Origin: Flaccisagitta enflata
Lineage: Eukaryota > Chaetognatha > Sagittoidea > Aphragmophora
Direction: 5' to 3'
Assembly: GCA_965153355.1 (NCBI GenBank)
Contig: OZ231127.1
Location: 36,518,001 to 36,582,000, forward strand
Length of the DNA stretch: 64,000 nucleotides
Shown here: positions 24,044 through 35,934 of the stretch, one piece after another
Layout: each line of letters starts with the position of its first letter
How positions within the stretch are numbered: the stretch's first letter is position 1
Program-made: the position numbers and the translations under genes
The notes under the pieces: model-generated
Database searches by the model: none
What the model saw: only the letters and a program-made list of their open reading frames with translations
Told to the model about the DNA's origin: nothing

Positions 24044-24599
24044 AAAGGGAACCTGTAAAGTTCGATCAACCTTTGCTTTAGCCTTCAACTTTGGCAGGAT
24101 TTTGCCGGTTTCATGGGCCACATGTACTTCTGTTTCACCATTTTTATGAATTTCTTTTTCGAAGTTTGAAAGAGCTGTTTCGACCGGAGATAAATTGATC
24201 GATGATCTCTGGTTTTATTTTTCACTGGTTGCGTCTCATTTTAAGTTAAAAGTAAGCATAGAACAACCTTTGTTCGCGCGAGTCACGAAGTATTGTCGCG
24301 CGAGACCCTATTCCGGAGAAGACTTCGCACCACTTCGTAATTTATTCCCTCCTGCCCTGTTTAGTGTGGAAGATTCGTCGAATGGTTCTGATGTATTCAG
24401 TTCTTCGTCTTCGTTGTTACATTGTTTTTTCTCTCCTTTCAGTGCAACAAAAGCCAGGAAGAGGACAAAACATTTTATACGATATAAAGAAATGTAACCC
24501 AGGCAAGCAACAATTGTTTCCGATAATGAATTGATCCGGCGGCTGGTTTTGCGGCCACTATCAAGCTCGTGATAATTTCTGGAGGAACATTTTTTACGC

Positions 24600-24679
24600 A
24601 ACGAAACTTTCTCAAAAGGACCCTATAAATCTCGCCAACCAGAACCAAAATATCAAGGATTGCGACTTAATCTATTCAG
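24600..24679 (+). other. Possible 5' UTR exon of the next gene
   Basis: Ends ATTCAG with a strong donor GTAAGC at 24,680, and is followed 100 bases later by an acceptor and an ATG-bearing exon. The start of this exon is not visible. Confidence 0.35.
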
Positions 24680-24784
24680 GTAAGCTTGGACACGTAGGAT
24701 GTTTTGTGCTTTGCTTTTTTAGTTTTTAAGTTGCTTTTTAACAATCTGTACATTGATTTTGATTTCGTTCTTTTTTTAGAAACA

Positions 24785-24809
24785 ATGACGTCGGAAGAAG
24801 TCTCTGAAG
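24785..24809 (+). CDS. Membrane-protein gene, first coding exon
   Basis: Acceptor TTTTTTTAG six bases before ATG at 24,785; nine codons in part, donor GTTCTT (weak). The second Met at 25,112 in the next exon could be an alternative start. Confidence 0.45.
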
Positions 24810-25746
24810 GTTCTTATTTTCTTTTGTCCCTTTAGTTTGAAGTGGCACATGCACAATTACTCTGGAAATTTATTTTATCGCTTTTTTTTTTTACTTTTCA
24901 ATGCTACTGCATGCCTGACGCCTCCTTCTCGCTTCTTTTTATGTGTAACTGTAATCGTTTTCCTTGTTTTTCTGCTTGTCTTTATCGTCATAAAATATCC
25001 GCCGTGGGTGCAACCTGTCCTGTTTTGCTGTCGTCGTTAACCCCCATTTTACGTTCTTATTACTCACATACATCCATCTTATCTATTGTCTAATCGGCAC
25101 TTACAGAAACCATGGCGCATTTGGATGCCGACCAAATCATCGAGCATTCCATGAGCGAAGACGATCCAAACGGCAACGCGGTCAGCGATAAAAATGCTAA
25201 TGAAATGGTGAGTTCACCGAGTTGTTGTTTTTTTTTTTTGAGGGGGGGGGAGGGGGGGGGGGGGGAGGGGGCGGAATACGTACACGATTGTTGAGGGGAA
25301 AAAAAAAGACAAAACCTAAATGGTGCCTGCTTTTCTAAGCTTTCAAATTTTATTTTGGCATTAGGCTTAATAATAATTTTGGCCATATTCGTTCATTTAA
25401 GCAAGGAAACTTATGGTGAGGTTTTTATTGAAACTATATAGTCTTTTCGGCACCGAATTCAGCATTGCTCGTCTGTTGGTCAGCATTGCTCGTCTGTTGG
25501 TCAGCATTGCTCGTCTGTTGGTCAGCATTGCTCGTGTGTTGGCCACAATGAATTTCTCCCCACCTTTAATCATTAGGTGCCGCGTTGGGGCCCTCAACAC
25601 AAAGGCGCTCAGATACTGGCATCCGGCTATACGACTCAGAAGCGCGTGCAAGAAACGGGTTGCGTCATTCTATGCACCGCGCTTCTTTTCGTTAATGGCG
25701 TTTCTCTCCTCACCTCCCTCATCACAGCAGAGGATCTCGCTGACAG
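24785..25746 (+). CDS. Unrecognised small single-pass membrane protein, 5' exons
   Basis: Function not recognised. Three exons join in phase: 24785-24809 (ATG start, MTSEEVSE; donor phase 1), 25107-25207 (ETMAHLDADQIIEHSMSEDD..., phase 0) and 25577-25746 (VPRWGPQHKGAQ...). Together they give about 98 residues: an acidic N-terminal half, a basic stretch with WGPQHKG, then one hydrophobic segment (CVILCTALLFVNGVSLLTSL) followed by ITAEDLADR. Acidic N-terminus plus one membrane span suggests a small anchored protein, but that is inference. The third exon ends at donor GTATTT (phase 2); without splicing, it reads on 36 codons into a GATATC repeat. Later exons were not found. A 14-codon frame ending at 26,290 (TDEEWEEDKYRF then TAG) is a possible last exon, but no phase-compatible acceptor was found. 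Confidence 0.5.
25107..25207 (+). CDS. Membrane-protein gene, second coding exon
   Basis: Acceptor GGCACTTACAG, donor GTGAGT. Strongly acidic (DADQIIEHSMSEDDPNGN). Good splice signals on both sides. Confidence 0.55.
25577..25746 (+). CDS. Membrane-protein gene, third coding exon
   Basis: Acceptor AATCATTAG, phase 0, encodes the membrane segment. Four 21-bp repeats (CAGCATTGCTCGTCTGTTGG) lie 30-115 bases upstream in the intron. Confidence 0.5.
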
Positions 25747-25834
25747 GTATTTCTACCGTGGATCTCATTGGGCACGAGTTCATCAGTTTGCTACAGTGCG
25801 TTTCGTGCGACCTGGACTGGAAGATAGATTTGAT

Positions 25835-26090
25835 ATCTTGATTTTGATATCTTGATATTTTGATATCTTGATATTTTGATATCTTGATATCTTGATTTTG
25901 TTTGATTTGATATCTTGATTTTGATATCTTGATATCTTGATATCTTGATATCTTGACCTGGACTGGAAGATAGATTTGATATCTTGATTTTGATATCTTG
26001 ATATCTTGATATCTTGATATCTTGATATTTTGATATCTTGATATTTTGATATCTTGATATTTTGATATCTTGATTTTGTTTGATAAGTGT
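25835..26090. repeat. (GATATCTT)n minisatellite
   Basis: Units of GATATCTT and GATATTTT for about 250 bases, with CCTGGACTGGAAGATAGATT appearing twice (25,811 and 25,956), so a block has been duplicated. Confidence 0.9.
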
Positions 26091-26399
26091 GGGAATAAGA
26101 TCTTTGCTTTTTCAAAATCCAATTTCTGACTCGACTATGAGGAATTCATTTCTGTCTTATAACCCGTTCCATTGAGTTTTATTTCTGGCTCGATTTTGTG
26201 ACAATAACAATCACAATTTTATCGGAGAACTTTAATCTCCTCTGAAGAAAACCGATGAAGAATGGGAAGAGGACAAGTATCGCTTTTAGGGGAATCAACT
26301 TTAAAGCTTAAAACTGCTGCTTCAGTCCCAAAATTGAAAAAAATACATTTCCATTTATTTAAAAAAACAAAACCACTCTATCTTGAAAATCTGTATTTT

Positions 26400-27360
26400 T
26401 AGATGCGTCCTCGCATCTCTATAAGAGGGTCTGTCCCTTGGTCGGTCTGTCTGAATGTCTGAGTGTCTGAAAAGGGGAGTACATGATTTTCAAAAGGTTT
26501 TCTCTTCATGTATCTTCTTGTCTCCTTCTTTACACCTCTGCTGTCTCTATATGTCTTTTGTCTCTATATGTCTCTTATGTCTATATATGTCTCTTATATC
26601 TCTTATTTCTCTTATGTATCTTAGGTCTCTTTTGTCTTCTATGTCTCTTATATCTCTTATGTGTCTTATGTCTCTATGTCTTTTGTCTCCTATATGTCTC
26701 CTATATGTCTCTTATGTCTCCCTGCCTGTCTCTCATATGTCTCTTATGTCTCTTATGTCTGTATATATCATATCTCTTATATCTCTTATATCTCTTATGT
26801 CTCTTTTGTCTTTATGTCTTATGTCTTATGTCTCCTATGTCTCTTATGTCTCTTATGTCTCTTATGTCTCTTATGTCTCTTCATGTCTCTTCATGTCTCT
26901 AAATGTCTCTTCATGTCTCTAAATGTCTCCTCATGTTTCCTCATGTCTCTCCATATCTCTCCATGTCTTCCAAGTCCCTTCATGTCTCTTCGTGAGGCGG
27001 GGGGTGTGGGGAGGAGGGGAGGGGGATGGGGAGGCGTGGGGGAGGGGGGTGGGGTGGGTAGGCGGGGGGGGGGAGGGGTGGGGGGAGGGGGGGGGGGGAG
27101 GTGTGGGGGGCGGCGTGGGGGGCGGGGTGGGGAGGCGTGGGGGGAGGGTGGGGGAGGCGTGGGGGAGGGGTGGGGGGCGTGGGGGGGTGGGGAGGAGATG
27201 AATCAGTTTATATTTTTCTCTTTAATCTCTCCCCTGAATCTTTATATTTCATATTATTACATCTTAATATCTATATATCTATATATCTTAATAGTGCAGT
27301 ATGATTATATCTTACGTCTAAAGAGGACGCATCTATTGGACATCTCTTGGCCTTGTTCAA
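26400..27360 (-). repeat. Family A-like element expanded by two internal arrays
   Basis: Left end GATGCGTCCTCGCATCTCTA then TAAGAGGGTCTGTCCC; right end AGAGGACGCATCT...CTTGGCCTTGTTC. Between them lie a (TATGTCTCT)n array (26,515-26,990) and a G-rich array (26,997-27,200). The ends match family A; the inside is about 750 bases longer than normal. Confidence 0.6.
26997..27200 (+). repeat. G-rich tract with quadruplex potential
   Basis: Over 200 bases made of GGGG/GGGGG runs separated by A, T, or TGT/CGT, with many more than four G-runs. Predicted to form several G-quadruplexes. Confidence 0.85.
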
Positions 27361-27846
27361 AATTAAGGCCCTAATTGACTAAGTGCCTCTAAGGAAAAAT
27401 TTCATTAGCCATAGAACCTGTATGAATGGTCCTATTAATTGTAAAATCTTCTTCCCGTTCCTATGGAATGGGGAAGCAATTTTTGATGATAATGTAGCAC
27501 AGATCATGCACTCAACTTGCAAGACATTGCTTATTCAACTTTTGACAGTGGAAAAAAATCTCTTCTTAATGTTGGCCTGGGTATGTAGAGGAAACTTGCT
27601 ACTGAGCGTTTAGTTATACTAAGACCTCCTCTTTTAAAACGAATTGTGAGCGGGGTTTGAAATCTACTGCTAGGCCTAGAGATAGCTAGACGACCAATTT
27701 GTTTTATTGCATTGAAGCTTGCTGTCCTAGTAGTTCTACCCTGGCTATGCTCATGGTAAATACTCGTTACGGAGTACTTTGCCATAGTGAATTTTCCTGG
27801 CTATTACTGTCATAGCACTTATGTTAATAATGTAATTAACATTGCT

Positions 27847-27905
27847 CTACAGACGAAAGTGAAATACAAGAAGTTAACCCCCCAAAAACTGTAACACCCC
27901 CCCCC
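27847..27905 (+). repeat. Left arm of an inverted duplication (splice-acceptor-like)
   Basis: CTACAG then ACGAAAGTGAAATACAAGAA and GTTAAC...CCCAAAAACTGT. The complement lies at 28,912-28,976. Both copies begin after TACAG and stay open (ESEIQEVN, then PKTV and a proline run), so a small exon may have been duplicated in inverse. No gene is assigned. Confidence 0.5.
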
Positions 27906-27907
27906 TA

Positions 27908-28201
27908 CAGCCGCCATCGCTTAATGAAGTAAGACATATAAGGAATGGAAATTTATATCTATACAATTAGTCTCATTAGAGCGATTTTGGAAGTTTGTTC
28001 ACAGTAGAAAGTTGCAGCTTAAAAACAAGCTAAAATTATCATTTTGAATTATGCTATTAACATAATTTTTTACTGTTTTTTTTAGTTATAAACTCTTTGC
28101 TGGGAATGAAATTCCAAAATTGCTCTGATGAGGTTAATTGTTCTGATATAAGCTTTTCTTATTAATCTTGTATGTCTTTCTTTATTCCGCAATTGAGGCT
28201 G
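27908..28201. mobile_element. MITE with TA target duplication
   Basis: A 294-bp palindromic element. Left CAGCCGCCATCGCTTAATG, right complement CAGCCTCAATTGCGGAAT, with TA at 27,906-27,907 and 28,202-28,203. The arms pair through TCATTAGAGCGATTTTGGAA and its partner near 28,110. No coding capacity; mariner-like by its TA duplication. Confidence 0.75.
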
Positions 28202-28469
28202 TAGGGGCATGCTCACCAGCTCACCAGCTCACCATATGAGGTATTAAAATAAATCTTAGTCGGTTCACGTTGTTTAAACTGAAGTCTGTGAATGTCGCAT
28301 ACCGCAGAAATTGAATAGAAGAAAATATTCGTGGTCAGATTTATTTTTTTCTCTTTTTTTGTGTTTTCCATTTGAACTGACAGAATCTAAAATACTGGCA
28401 GTGGCGCAACTAAAAACAAGATAGTCATGGCTAATATGCACGCCTTGTTGAATAACAATAAGTGAATGA

Positions 28470-28676
28470 CTGAATGAATGAATGAATGAATGAATGAATA
28501 AATGAACGACATCATGAAAGTGAATGTGGGGAGCTGGAGACATGAGAGTTGACAGAATGAAAGAAGCTGTAATTGGTATACGTGGTTTTAACAAATGCGT
28601 GACAGACTAACAAACAGATATACCAACCAACCAATGGACCAACGGACAGGCATGGACTCTAGTATAGATGTGGGAA
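28470..28676 (+). repeat. (GAATGAAT)n and family A fragment
   Basis: TGAATGAA units at 28,470-28,505, and an (ACCA)/(GGACC) cluster at 28,620-28,650 followed by GACTCTAGTATAGATGTGG, which looks like a decayed right end of family A. Confidence 0.35.
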
Positions 28677-29109
28677 GATGCACATGAAAAGAATTTTACA
28701 CTTTTTTGCCTTCTCACCTCAGTCTTACCTTATTCTCATTCATTCTCAAATGCACATCAACTCAATATGACTCCTTAGCACTATCAGTTTACACTCAACT
28801 ATTAGGAAAATGTTTTATCCTTAGAAGAATGCCCTTACTACAAATTGAGTGAATTGACTCCAGTCCAAAAACTGTGGATTCAATTCTAGTATGCAAATAC
28901 ATAAAACTGTGGCGAGGGTGGGGGTGCTACAGTTTTTGGGGTGTTAACTTCTTGTATTTCACTTTCGTCTGTAGTTAAGTTTGCTTCATTCTCACTATGT
29001 CTCGCAAAATGCCGTTCAATCGCGGACTCTGCGCTATCCAAAAAAAAAAAATGACTGGAAAATTTGATGGTTTGACACACATGGTTGATAAATCGAAAGA
29101 TCAAGCATA

Positions 29110-30430
29110 TCTCTAGCGTGTCTAGCGTGTCTGTCTGTCTGTATGTCTGTCTAATACTCGATCTATACTTGGCATTATTGAAACTTTATGCGTCTCTGAG
29201 TCTCACTAGCCATAATAGACGCACTCATTAACATGTATCTGACCTTGGTACGGCCGCTTCCAGCCAGAAACGTCATTTCCCTTGTTTATTATTTCCCTTA
29301 TCCCATTTCCTCAGAATACTGCCTATGAGTCTAGCCTGTTTTTTGGGCATCTTGACGGCGGATTTTGCATCAGGAGTCGTTCATTGGGCGGCGGACATGT
29401 GGGGTTCCGTCGAGCATGGTGATCTCGAGAGTCAGCGTGAAAACGCGTATTTATGAATTATGATGCTGCAGATACCATCTAGCTCATAAATATACGGACA
29501 GCTGGAGAAAAATAAGCATCTTGATTCACTGTCTGAAAAATATGTTCAAATAGATTAATTTTTAGTCATCATAGGGTATTTTGATCTAACAAGTGCTTCT
29601 GTTTCGAGTTTCTTTCTGATTGGTCTATGATTTTTTAATTCAAATCAGTGTATCCTGAATTTCTTAAAAAGTAACAAAAACATTGATTTCTTTTTCATTT
29701 TCTTTTGATAAAAGCTAATTTTGGAGGAATATGTTAAACCGCTGCCTTCATTTTTTTTTCAACATAAAAGAAATCTGGTGAAAATGTGATCTAATGAGGT
29801 CAAGCAAAATGACTTTTGCCAATCCATTTAGATTTAAGAGCTGTTTCTATAAAAATCGCCCGTTGTCAATATGAACTGAAAATCTCTGAATTTGATTTTG
29901 GTAAGGTGACTGTTTTTCTTCAAAACGCTGCCATTTCCAAACAGATTGAGCCACTGAGCTCTGCTTGGTCTTGAATGGAAGACTTTTTGTCATAATTTGT
30001 TGATCTGCTCACAATTCGCCAAAAGTGCCATTTTGTTCTAGAAATTTCTTCTCAATCTCAAGTTTGATTTTATGTTTTATTTTCATCCAAGATAGGTTAA
30101 GAAATAAGTTTTTGGGGAAAAAACCTATTTTTTGGTACTCTGGCGGCGCCAAATGGCGCCTGATGGCAAAAAACGGCACCAGGTGCGCGTTGCGCTCATT
30201 TGCTAAAAAATGGTCATGATTATTAGGATTTTTTTTGTTATTTTCCTGTTTTTACAGTTTAACATCAATGAAAGAGCCGCCATGATTGGTCTTAGCTTTG
30301 AAATCCGTTTTTAGGCGCCTGGGCGGCGTTAAATGGCGCCTAATGGGTAAAAAAGGCGCCAGGTGCGTGTTTTGCCCTTTTGCAGAAAAAGAGTCATGAT
30401 TCCTAGGATTTTCTTCTATTATTTTCATAT
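29110..30430. other. Non-coding stretch without recognised genes
   Basis: AT-rich, no splice-bounded exon. Two related segments at 30,130-30,200 and 30,300-30,380 (GGCGCCAAATGGCGCC / GGCGTTAAATGGCGCC, then AGGTGCG) show an old duplication of about 180 bases. Confidence 0.45.
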
Positions 30431-30432
30431 TT

Positions 30433-30680
30433 TCAGGTGCGACAAAGCACCTCCATAACTGGCTGTGTCCGTTGGTTGGTTGGTCGGTCGGTTGGTCGGT
30501 CCGTTGGTTGGTTGGGTGACGCATTCGTTCAGCCATCCACATATATTGCCTTGGTAGAGGAAATCTCGTCTCTGCTTGATAATGAGGGCATGACACAGCT
30601 CGCAAATAATGTTAGGTCCGAGATATTTGGTTCACAGCGTCTCTACATCCCGCTTTTTCTGTCCGTCGGTCGGTCACATC
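30433..30680 (-). repeat. Family A-like copies with GGTT/GTCG runs
   Basis: TTCAGGTGCGACAAAGCACC then TCCATAACTGGCTGTGTCCG and a TTGGTCGG run; a second GTCGGTCGGTCAC lies at 30,663. Ends are eroded. Confidence 0.45.
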
Positions 30681-31271
30681 TAATTTTTTTTTCGTCTTAT
30701 TCCTATCTAATTTTTTTTTCGTCTTATTCCTATCAAGTCACTTAAGTCGTTTTAAGTCAAATTAGATCAATTTAAGTCATTGGAGTCTCTTTTTTTTATG
30801 ATTTTATGTCCATTAGATTCAATTAGATCATTTGTAGTCAATTCAAGTCATTTTAGGTCAATTCATTTTAAGTCATTTTAAGTTTACTATCTTCACAATA
30901 GAAATCTTTACACATGTTTTAACCAATATCTCTGGTTATATTAGCCCAATCTTTAAAAAATTGGTGGCCATTTTAAAGACCTTCAAATTTTCAAGCGATC
31001 TACGCAAACCGCATCTCTCTAACTGAATGCGTTCAAAAGTTATTCAACTTTGAATGAAATATTTCAATTTCGTGTTTACTTTTTTTACACTATCTTCAAA
31101 TGATATAATTTTACTACTTACAGATCAGAGCGTATTTGAACGAGAGGCCCCCACAGCCCAGTAAGGATAGGTTAAGACCTCTACAGCCCAGTATAGGTTG
31201 AAGCTAGTGGCGATTGAGGTATCGCGCTGAAAGCTTATGAGAATACAAATGGCGCCATCAGAGGGTTTTAT

Positions 31272-32815
31272 CCCGACGAACAGCTTTTGTCGGTGACTAT
31301 GTGATGGACCTGATCGTAGTCTGTTGTCGCTGCCGTCGTTTCGTCGTTTAAATCCTTCATATTTTAAAACCAGACCGTAGCTTTCTTCGCGAAACTTACC
31401 AGTGTTATTTTTATGTTATCAGAGCTTGTGTAAATATTTTCAGAAAACGACACTTACTTCTGTCTTCTTTCAGTTTGGGTTACTTTTTTTGTAGTAATAT
31501 TTAGCTGGGACTTAGTGGTTTAACATAGGTAGAGGGTAGTAAAGGTTTATGAATTTTTTTAAATTTGGTATACAAGTTAAGAGGGTAGTAAATGTAAACA
31601 ATCCTCAAGCAAAAATCGAATTAAATCTGAGGTCTGGTTCCTGAGACACTAGCTTTTTTATGTAGTAGTATGTTACCATGACTTAAGTAACTTACATGGG
31701 CAAAGGGTAGTAAAGGTATGTGAATTTTTTTCAAATTTGGTACACAAGTAGAGGGTAGTAACTAACTAACCCCAGCAAAATTCGAATTAAATCTGAAATC
31801 TGGTTTATGAGATATTATTTTTTTCATGTAGTAATATGTTACTATGACTTAAGCATTTTACATAGGTAAAGGGTAGCAAAGTTATGAATTTTTTTCTTTT
31901 TAATTTGGTTGCCAAGGCAAAGGATACACTGGGAACTGCTCTAAAATTCTCTAACAACTGAAGTCTGGTTTATAAGATATGTTTATTAATGTATATGTTA
32001 CCAGGACTTAGATTTATATAGAGGATTGGAGTTCTTTTACTTGCTCATTTATTACATTCTGATTTTTTCTTTAGGTTTGCCATCATGGATTTCAAGATTC
32101 ATCTTCAACTACTGTGATCATCTTCAACTACCGTGATCATTCATAACTACTGTGATGATCTTAACTACTGTGATCATCTTCAACTACTGTGATCATCTTC
32201 AACTACTGTGATCATCTTCAACTACTGTGATCATCTTCTACTACCATTGTCATCATCTTCAACTACTGTGATCATCTTCAATCCTTCAACTAATGTGATC
32301 ATCTTTCAACTACTGTGATCATCTTCAACCACTGTGATCATCCCCACCACTGTCATCATCTTCAACCACTGTCATCATCTTCAACCACTGTCATCTGCAA
32401 CTACTGCTATCATCTTCAACTACTGTCATAATCTTCATCACTGTCATCATCATCCCCATCTACTGCCAACATCCTCAACTACTGTCATCATCTTCGACTA
32501 CTGTCATCATCTTCAACTATTAAATTTTTTGTTTTTGTTATTTTTTATAAAATTTTTGAATTTTTTTCTTTTTAAAATTTTTTTTTTTTTTTTTGAAAAA
32601 AAAAAAATTTTTGAAATTTTTTTTTGAAAAAATTTTTTTAAATTTTTTTTTTTGAAATTTTTTTGAAAATTTTTTTGGAAATTTTTTTTTTGGAAAGACT
32701 TTTTTTAAACATTTTTTCCTTAGATTTTGGTTGTCATTATCATTCATTGTTGTCATTATCATCATCCACTATTGTTATCATTGTCAAGTTTTAATATCAT
32801 TAAACAATATTTTTT
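31272..32815 (+). repeat. Family C repeat, copy 1
   Basis: Starts CCCGACGAACAGCTTTTGTC and GGTGACTATGTGATGGACCT; then several GGGTAGTAAAGGT...GAATTTTTTT subrepeats; TTTAGGTTTGCCATCATGGA at 32,071, a minisatellite, an A/T homopolymer-rich block and CATCATCCACTATTGTTATC. The same order occurs at 39,092-41,040. Confidence 0.75.
32098..32520 (+). repeat. Minisatellite (CATCTTCAACTACTGTGAT)n
   Basis: About 20 units of roughly 19 bases, degenerating to the right (CACTGTCATCATCTTCAAC). Confidence 0.9.
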
Positions 32816-33540
32816 CTCATTGAAACTGCTGTCATAGTGTATCTGTCGAGTTATGCTATCAGCAACGAAGCTGTACCACAGTCTGTCAGACTGTATTTGA
32901 AGTTTTTTAATTTTGTCCCTCAGTTTCAAGTTAGTTATAGCTCTTCAACGTGTCAAATTCTAGCTTTTTTTAAACAACCCCAAAAAGTCAATTTTTACAC
33001 TCTTAAAGTGCTGTAATTATCAGGCTCAAAACTAAAAAACGCTCTGATGGCGCTTTACTTAGAGTTCTCATAAGCTTTCAATGATAATTTCAATTATACC
33101 TCTAGCTTCAACATACTGGGCTGTAGGGGGTCTGCTACAGTTTTCAAGGGGGCCTCGCGTTCAATTACGCTCTGACCTGTAATGAAATACTTCTATACGC
33201 ATTGAGCTAAACAGATGCGGTTTGCGTGGACTGCTTGCAAATTCGAAGAGCTTCATTTATGTTACCAATTTTTCAATGATTCGTTGAGTCTTTCTGGAGC
33301 TATAAGTCTAAATGCAGTGAAGAAAGGGGATCAAAACAGTGACAAGAATGGTCTGGAAGGCCATCACCCCAAAATACCTCAAAAAGCGCTTCAAAACACT
33401 TCTCACACAAATGGCGGCTGTAATTCAGTCAAATGGAGCTCACCCTAAATATTGATGGCTCCACGATCGATTTGTATCTATTTTCACATCAATAAATGAA
33501 GTTATTTTCAAAGTGTAAAGATTTCTATTGTGAAGATAGT

Positions 33541-34800
33541 ATTATAGTCAGTCTGTCATTTTAGTCACTTAAGTCATTTTTGTAATTTTAGTCAATAAAG
33601 CCATTTTAGGTCATTTTATTGCATGTTATATCTGATCATTTATAATCTATGAACAATACTTAGTTTAAAAACATTGTTAAAATACCTTATGTTATATTAA
33701 AAATATCTATATAAAGTCCTAATAAAAGTTTATTGTAAATGTATACCAAAGTGAAAAAGTAAAGTGAAACCAAAGTTTCCTGTTCCTTTACACTGTCGTA
33801 TGTAGACATGAGATCGGACCACTGTGCCTTATCTCTACGAAAAGTGAACACAGGGCCAACTTTGGGGGGTCAAAAATTGATTTTGAGAAATCCGCATCAA
33901 TATTGATTTAGACGGTGGGGAAAAACATAAACTAAGGCAAAACTAACATTTTTGAACATTTTTTGGCGCTACAGTGACGTCACGACCTCCTGAAAGTCAA
34001 AAATCGATGTATTTTTTAAGTCTAAAATTGACAGCTTTTTGATGAGACAGGCAGACAAAAAATAGTCACTGTAGCTCTAAAAAATAGGTTTTGGACATGC
34101 GGTTTTTTTTTGCTGGTTCACTCTTGAGCACCTTTATCGATATCAGGAAAAAAATTTAAATATGGGTTTGGAATTTTGGGGTAAAAATTGAAAAATTTCA
34201 AATTTTAGTTTTTTTTGGTCTCAAAATGTACAAAAGGTAGATCTGAAACTTATATAGCCCCAGAAAGTCCCAGAAATTTTTTTGCAGAATTCGCTACCCC
34301 TATTAGTGTACAATCAGGGACCATTGTTGATTTGTCGGGTTCCTGGCGGTTCGTCAGCCATTTTTGACCATTTTTAGCAACATACAAAAAATGTCATTTT
34401 TGGTAAAAAGCAAATCAACTTATCTCTAAACAAAATTGAGTGAGGATGTTAATTTTTGGCAGGGGACTCTGACTTCACATTATATTTGATGTTTCGGATC
34501 CAAATTTTGCAGTCATTTTTCAGACCGGCCCAACTACCCTACCAACAAGAATTTTGAAAAATGGGTATAAACTGGTCAAAAATTCTCAAATTAAGCTGAA
34601 AAGTTGCATGCAGGTGGATTTTGACCTGAGAAGTTATTTGCTTTTGTTTAAATGTGAGTTGAACGTGTTCAAAGTGCCTAAAAGTGGCCTAATTTTTGAT
34701 GAAAAAATGGCAAAATTGGTCAAAATTTTCAGATCTGAAATTTCAGGGTTCAGACCCCGTCAAAGAGACTCGTTGACATCAAAAACAGTTGATTTGCACA
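33541..34800. other. Non-coding AT-rich stretch
   Basis: No exon recognised. Contains GTCATTTTAGGTCA-type short repeats at the left, also seen at 30,730-30,890 and 44,660-44,790. Confidence 0.4.
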
Positions 34801-34809
34801 TTTTTTAAG

Positions 34810-35720
34810 ATTTGAAGACAATTTTGGGCCATTTTTGAGCCATTTTTGGCCAAAAATGGCCTAGAATGGCCAAAATCAGCATTTTCTTCAAACTGATCGT
34901 TGTTATTCAAAAATTTTTTGCCAATCTCACTCAAACCACTCAGAACTAGGAAATATATACTCATTTGGACCATTCAACATTCATACCGGGGCTATATAAG
35001 GCCAAAAACAGGCCAAAAATGGCCTAAAATGGCCAAAATCAGCATTTTCTTGAAACTGATCATTGCTATTAGGAATTTTTTTGCCAATCTCACTCAAACC
35101 ACTCAGAACTAGGAAATATATACTCATTTGGACCATTCAACACTCATACCGGGGCTTTAACGGGCCAAAAACAGGCCAAAAATGGCCTAAAATGGTCAAA
35201 ATTAGCATTTTCTTGAAACTGATCGTTGTTATTAGGAATCTTTTTGCCAATCTCACTCAAACCACTCAGAACTAGGAAAAATATACTCATTTGGACCATT
35301 CAACACTCATACCGGGGCTGTAACAGGCCAAAAACAGGCCAAAAATGGCCTTAAATGGCCAAAATCAGCATTTTCTTGAAACTGATCGTTTTTATTTTGA
35401 ATATTTTGGCCAATCTCACTCAAACCACTCAGAAATAGGAAAAATATACTCATTTTGACCATTCAACATCCATATCGGGGCTGTTACAGGCCAAATACAG
35501 GCCAAAAACAGGCCTAAAATGGCCAAAATCAGCATTTTTTTGAAGCTGATGGATGTTATTTGGAATATTTTTGTTAATCTCACTCAAACCACTCAGAACT
35601 AGGACAAATATACTCATCTGGACTATTCAACATTTATATGGGGGCTATAACAGGCCAAAAACAGGCCAAAAATAGCCTAAAATGGCCAAAATCAGCATTT
35701 TCTTGAAATTGATCGTTGTA
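34810..35720 (+). repeat. 163-bp tandem array, about 5.5 units
   Basis: GGCCAAAAACAGGCC recurs at 35,000, 35,163, 35,326, 35,489 and 35,653 (period 163-164). Each unit then has GGCCAAAATCAGCATTTTCT and CCAATCTCACTCAAACCACT. Open frames of 60-70 codons in it are by-products. Confidence 0.92.
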
Positions 35721-35934
35721 ACACGCTTTTCTTATTATAAGAACACTGTTTATAAGAACATCAGCCTCGGATGGGATGTAAAGCGCCTCACCCTAGTACA
35801 ACCTCCCACCAAATATGATCCCAATCGGTCAAAGCTTAAAAAAGTTATCCATTTTTTAAAATCCGTGACAACAACGACAACGACGATGACAACGACAATG
35901 ACGACACCCACCCGCCTTGAATTATAGTCCGCGT

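Larger units (their letters stand above)
30888..33540. mobile_element. Compound 2.65-kb inverted-repeat element
   Basis: Outer arms pair (ATCTTCACAATAGAAATCTT at 30,892 with its complement near 33,516; CGCAAACCGCATCT at 31,002 with its complement near 33,220). Inside are two nested TA-flanked ends: CAGATCAGAGCGTATTTGAA from 31,121 with partner ending 33,179, and CAGCCCAGTATAGGTTGAAG from 31,184 with partner ending 33,123. The core holds a family C repeat and a minisatellite. No transposase frame is visible, so it is non-autonomous. Confidence 0.7.
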
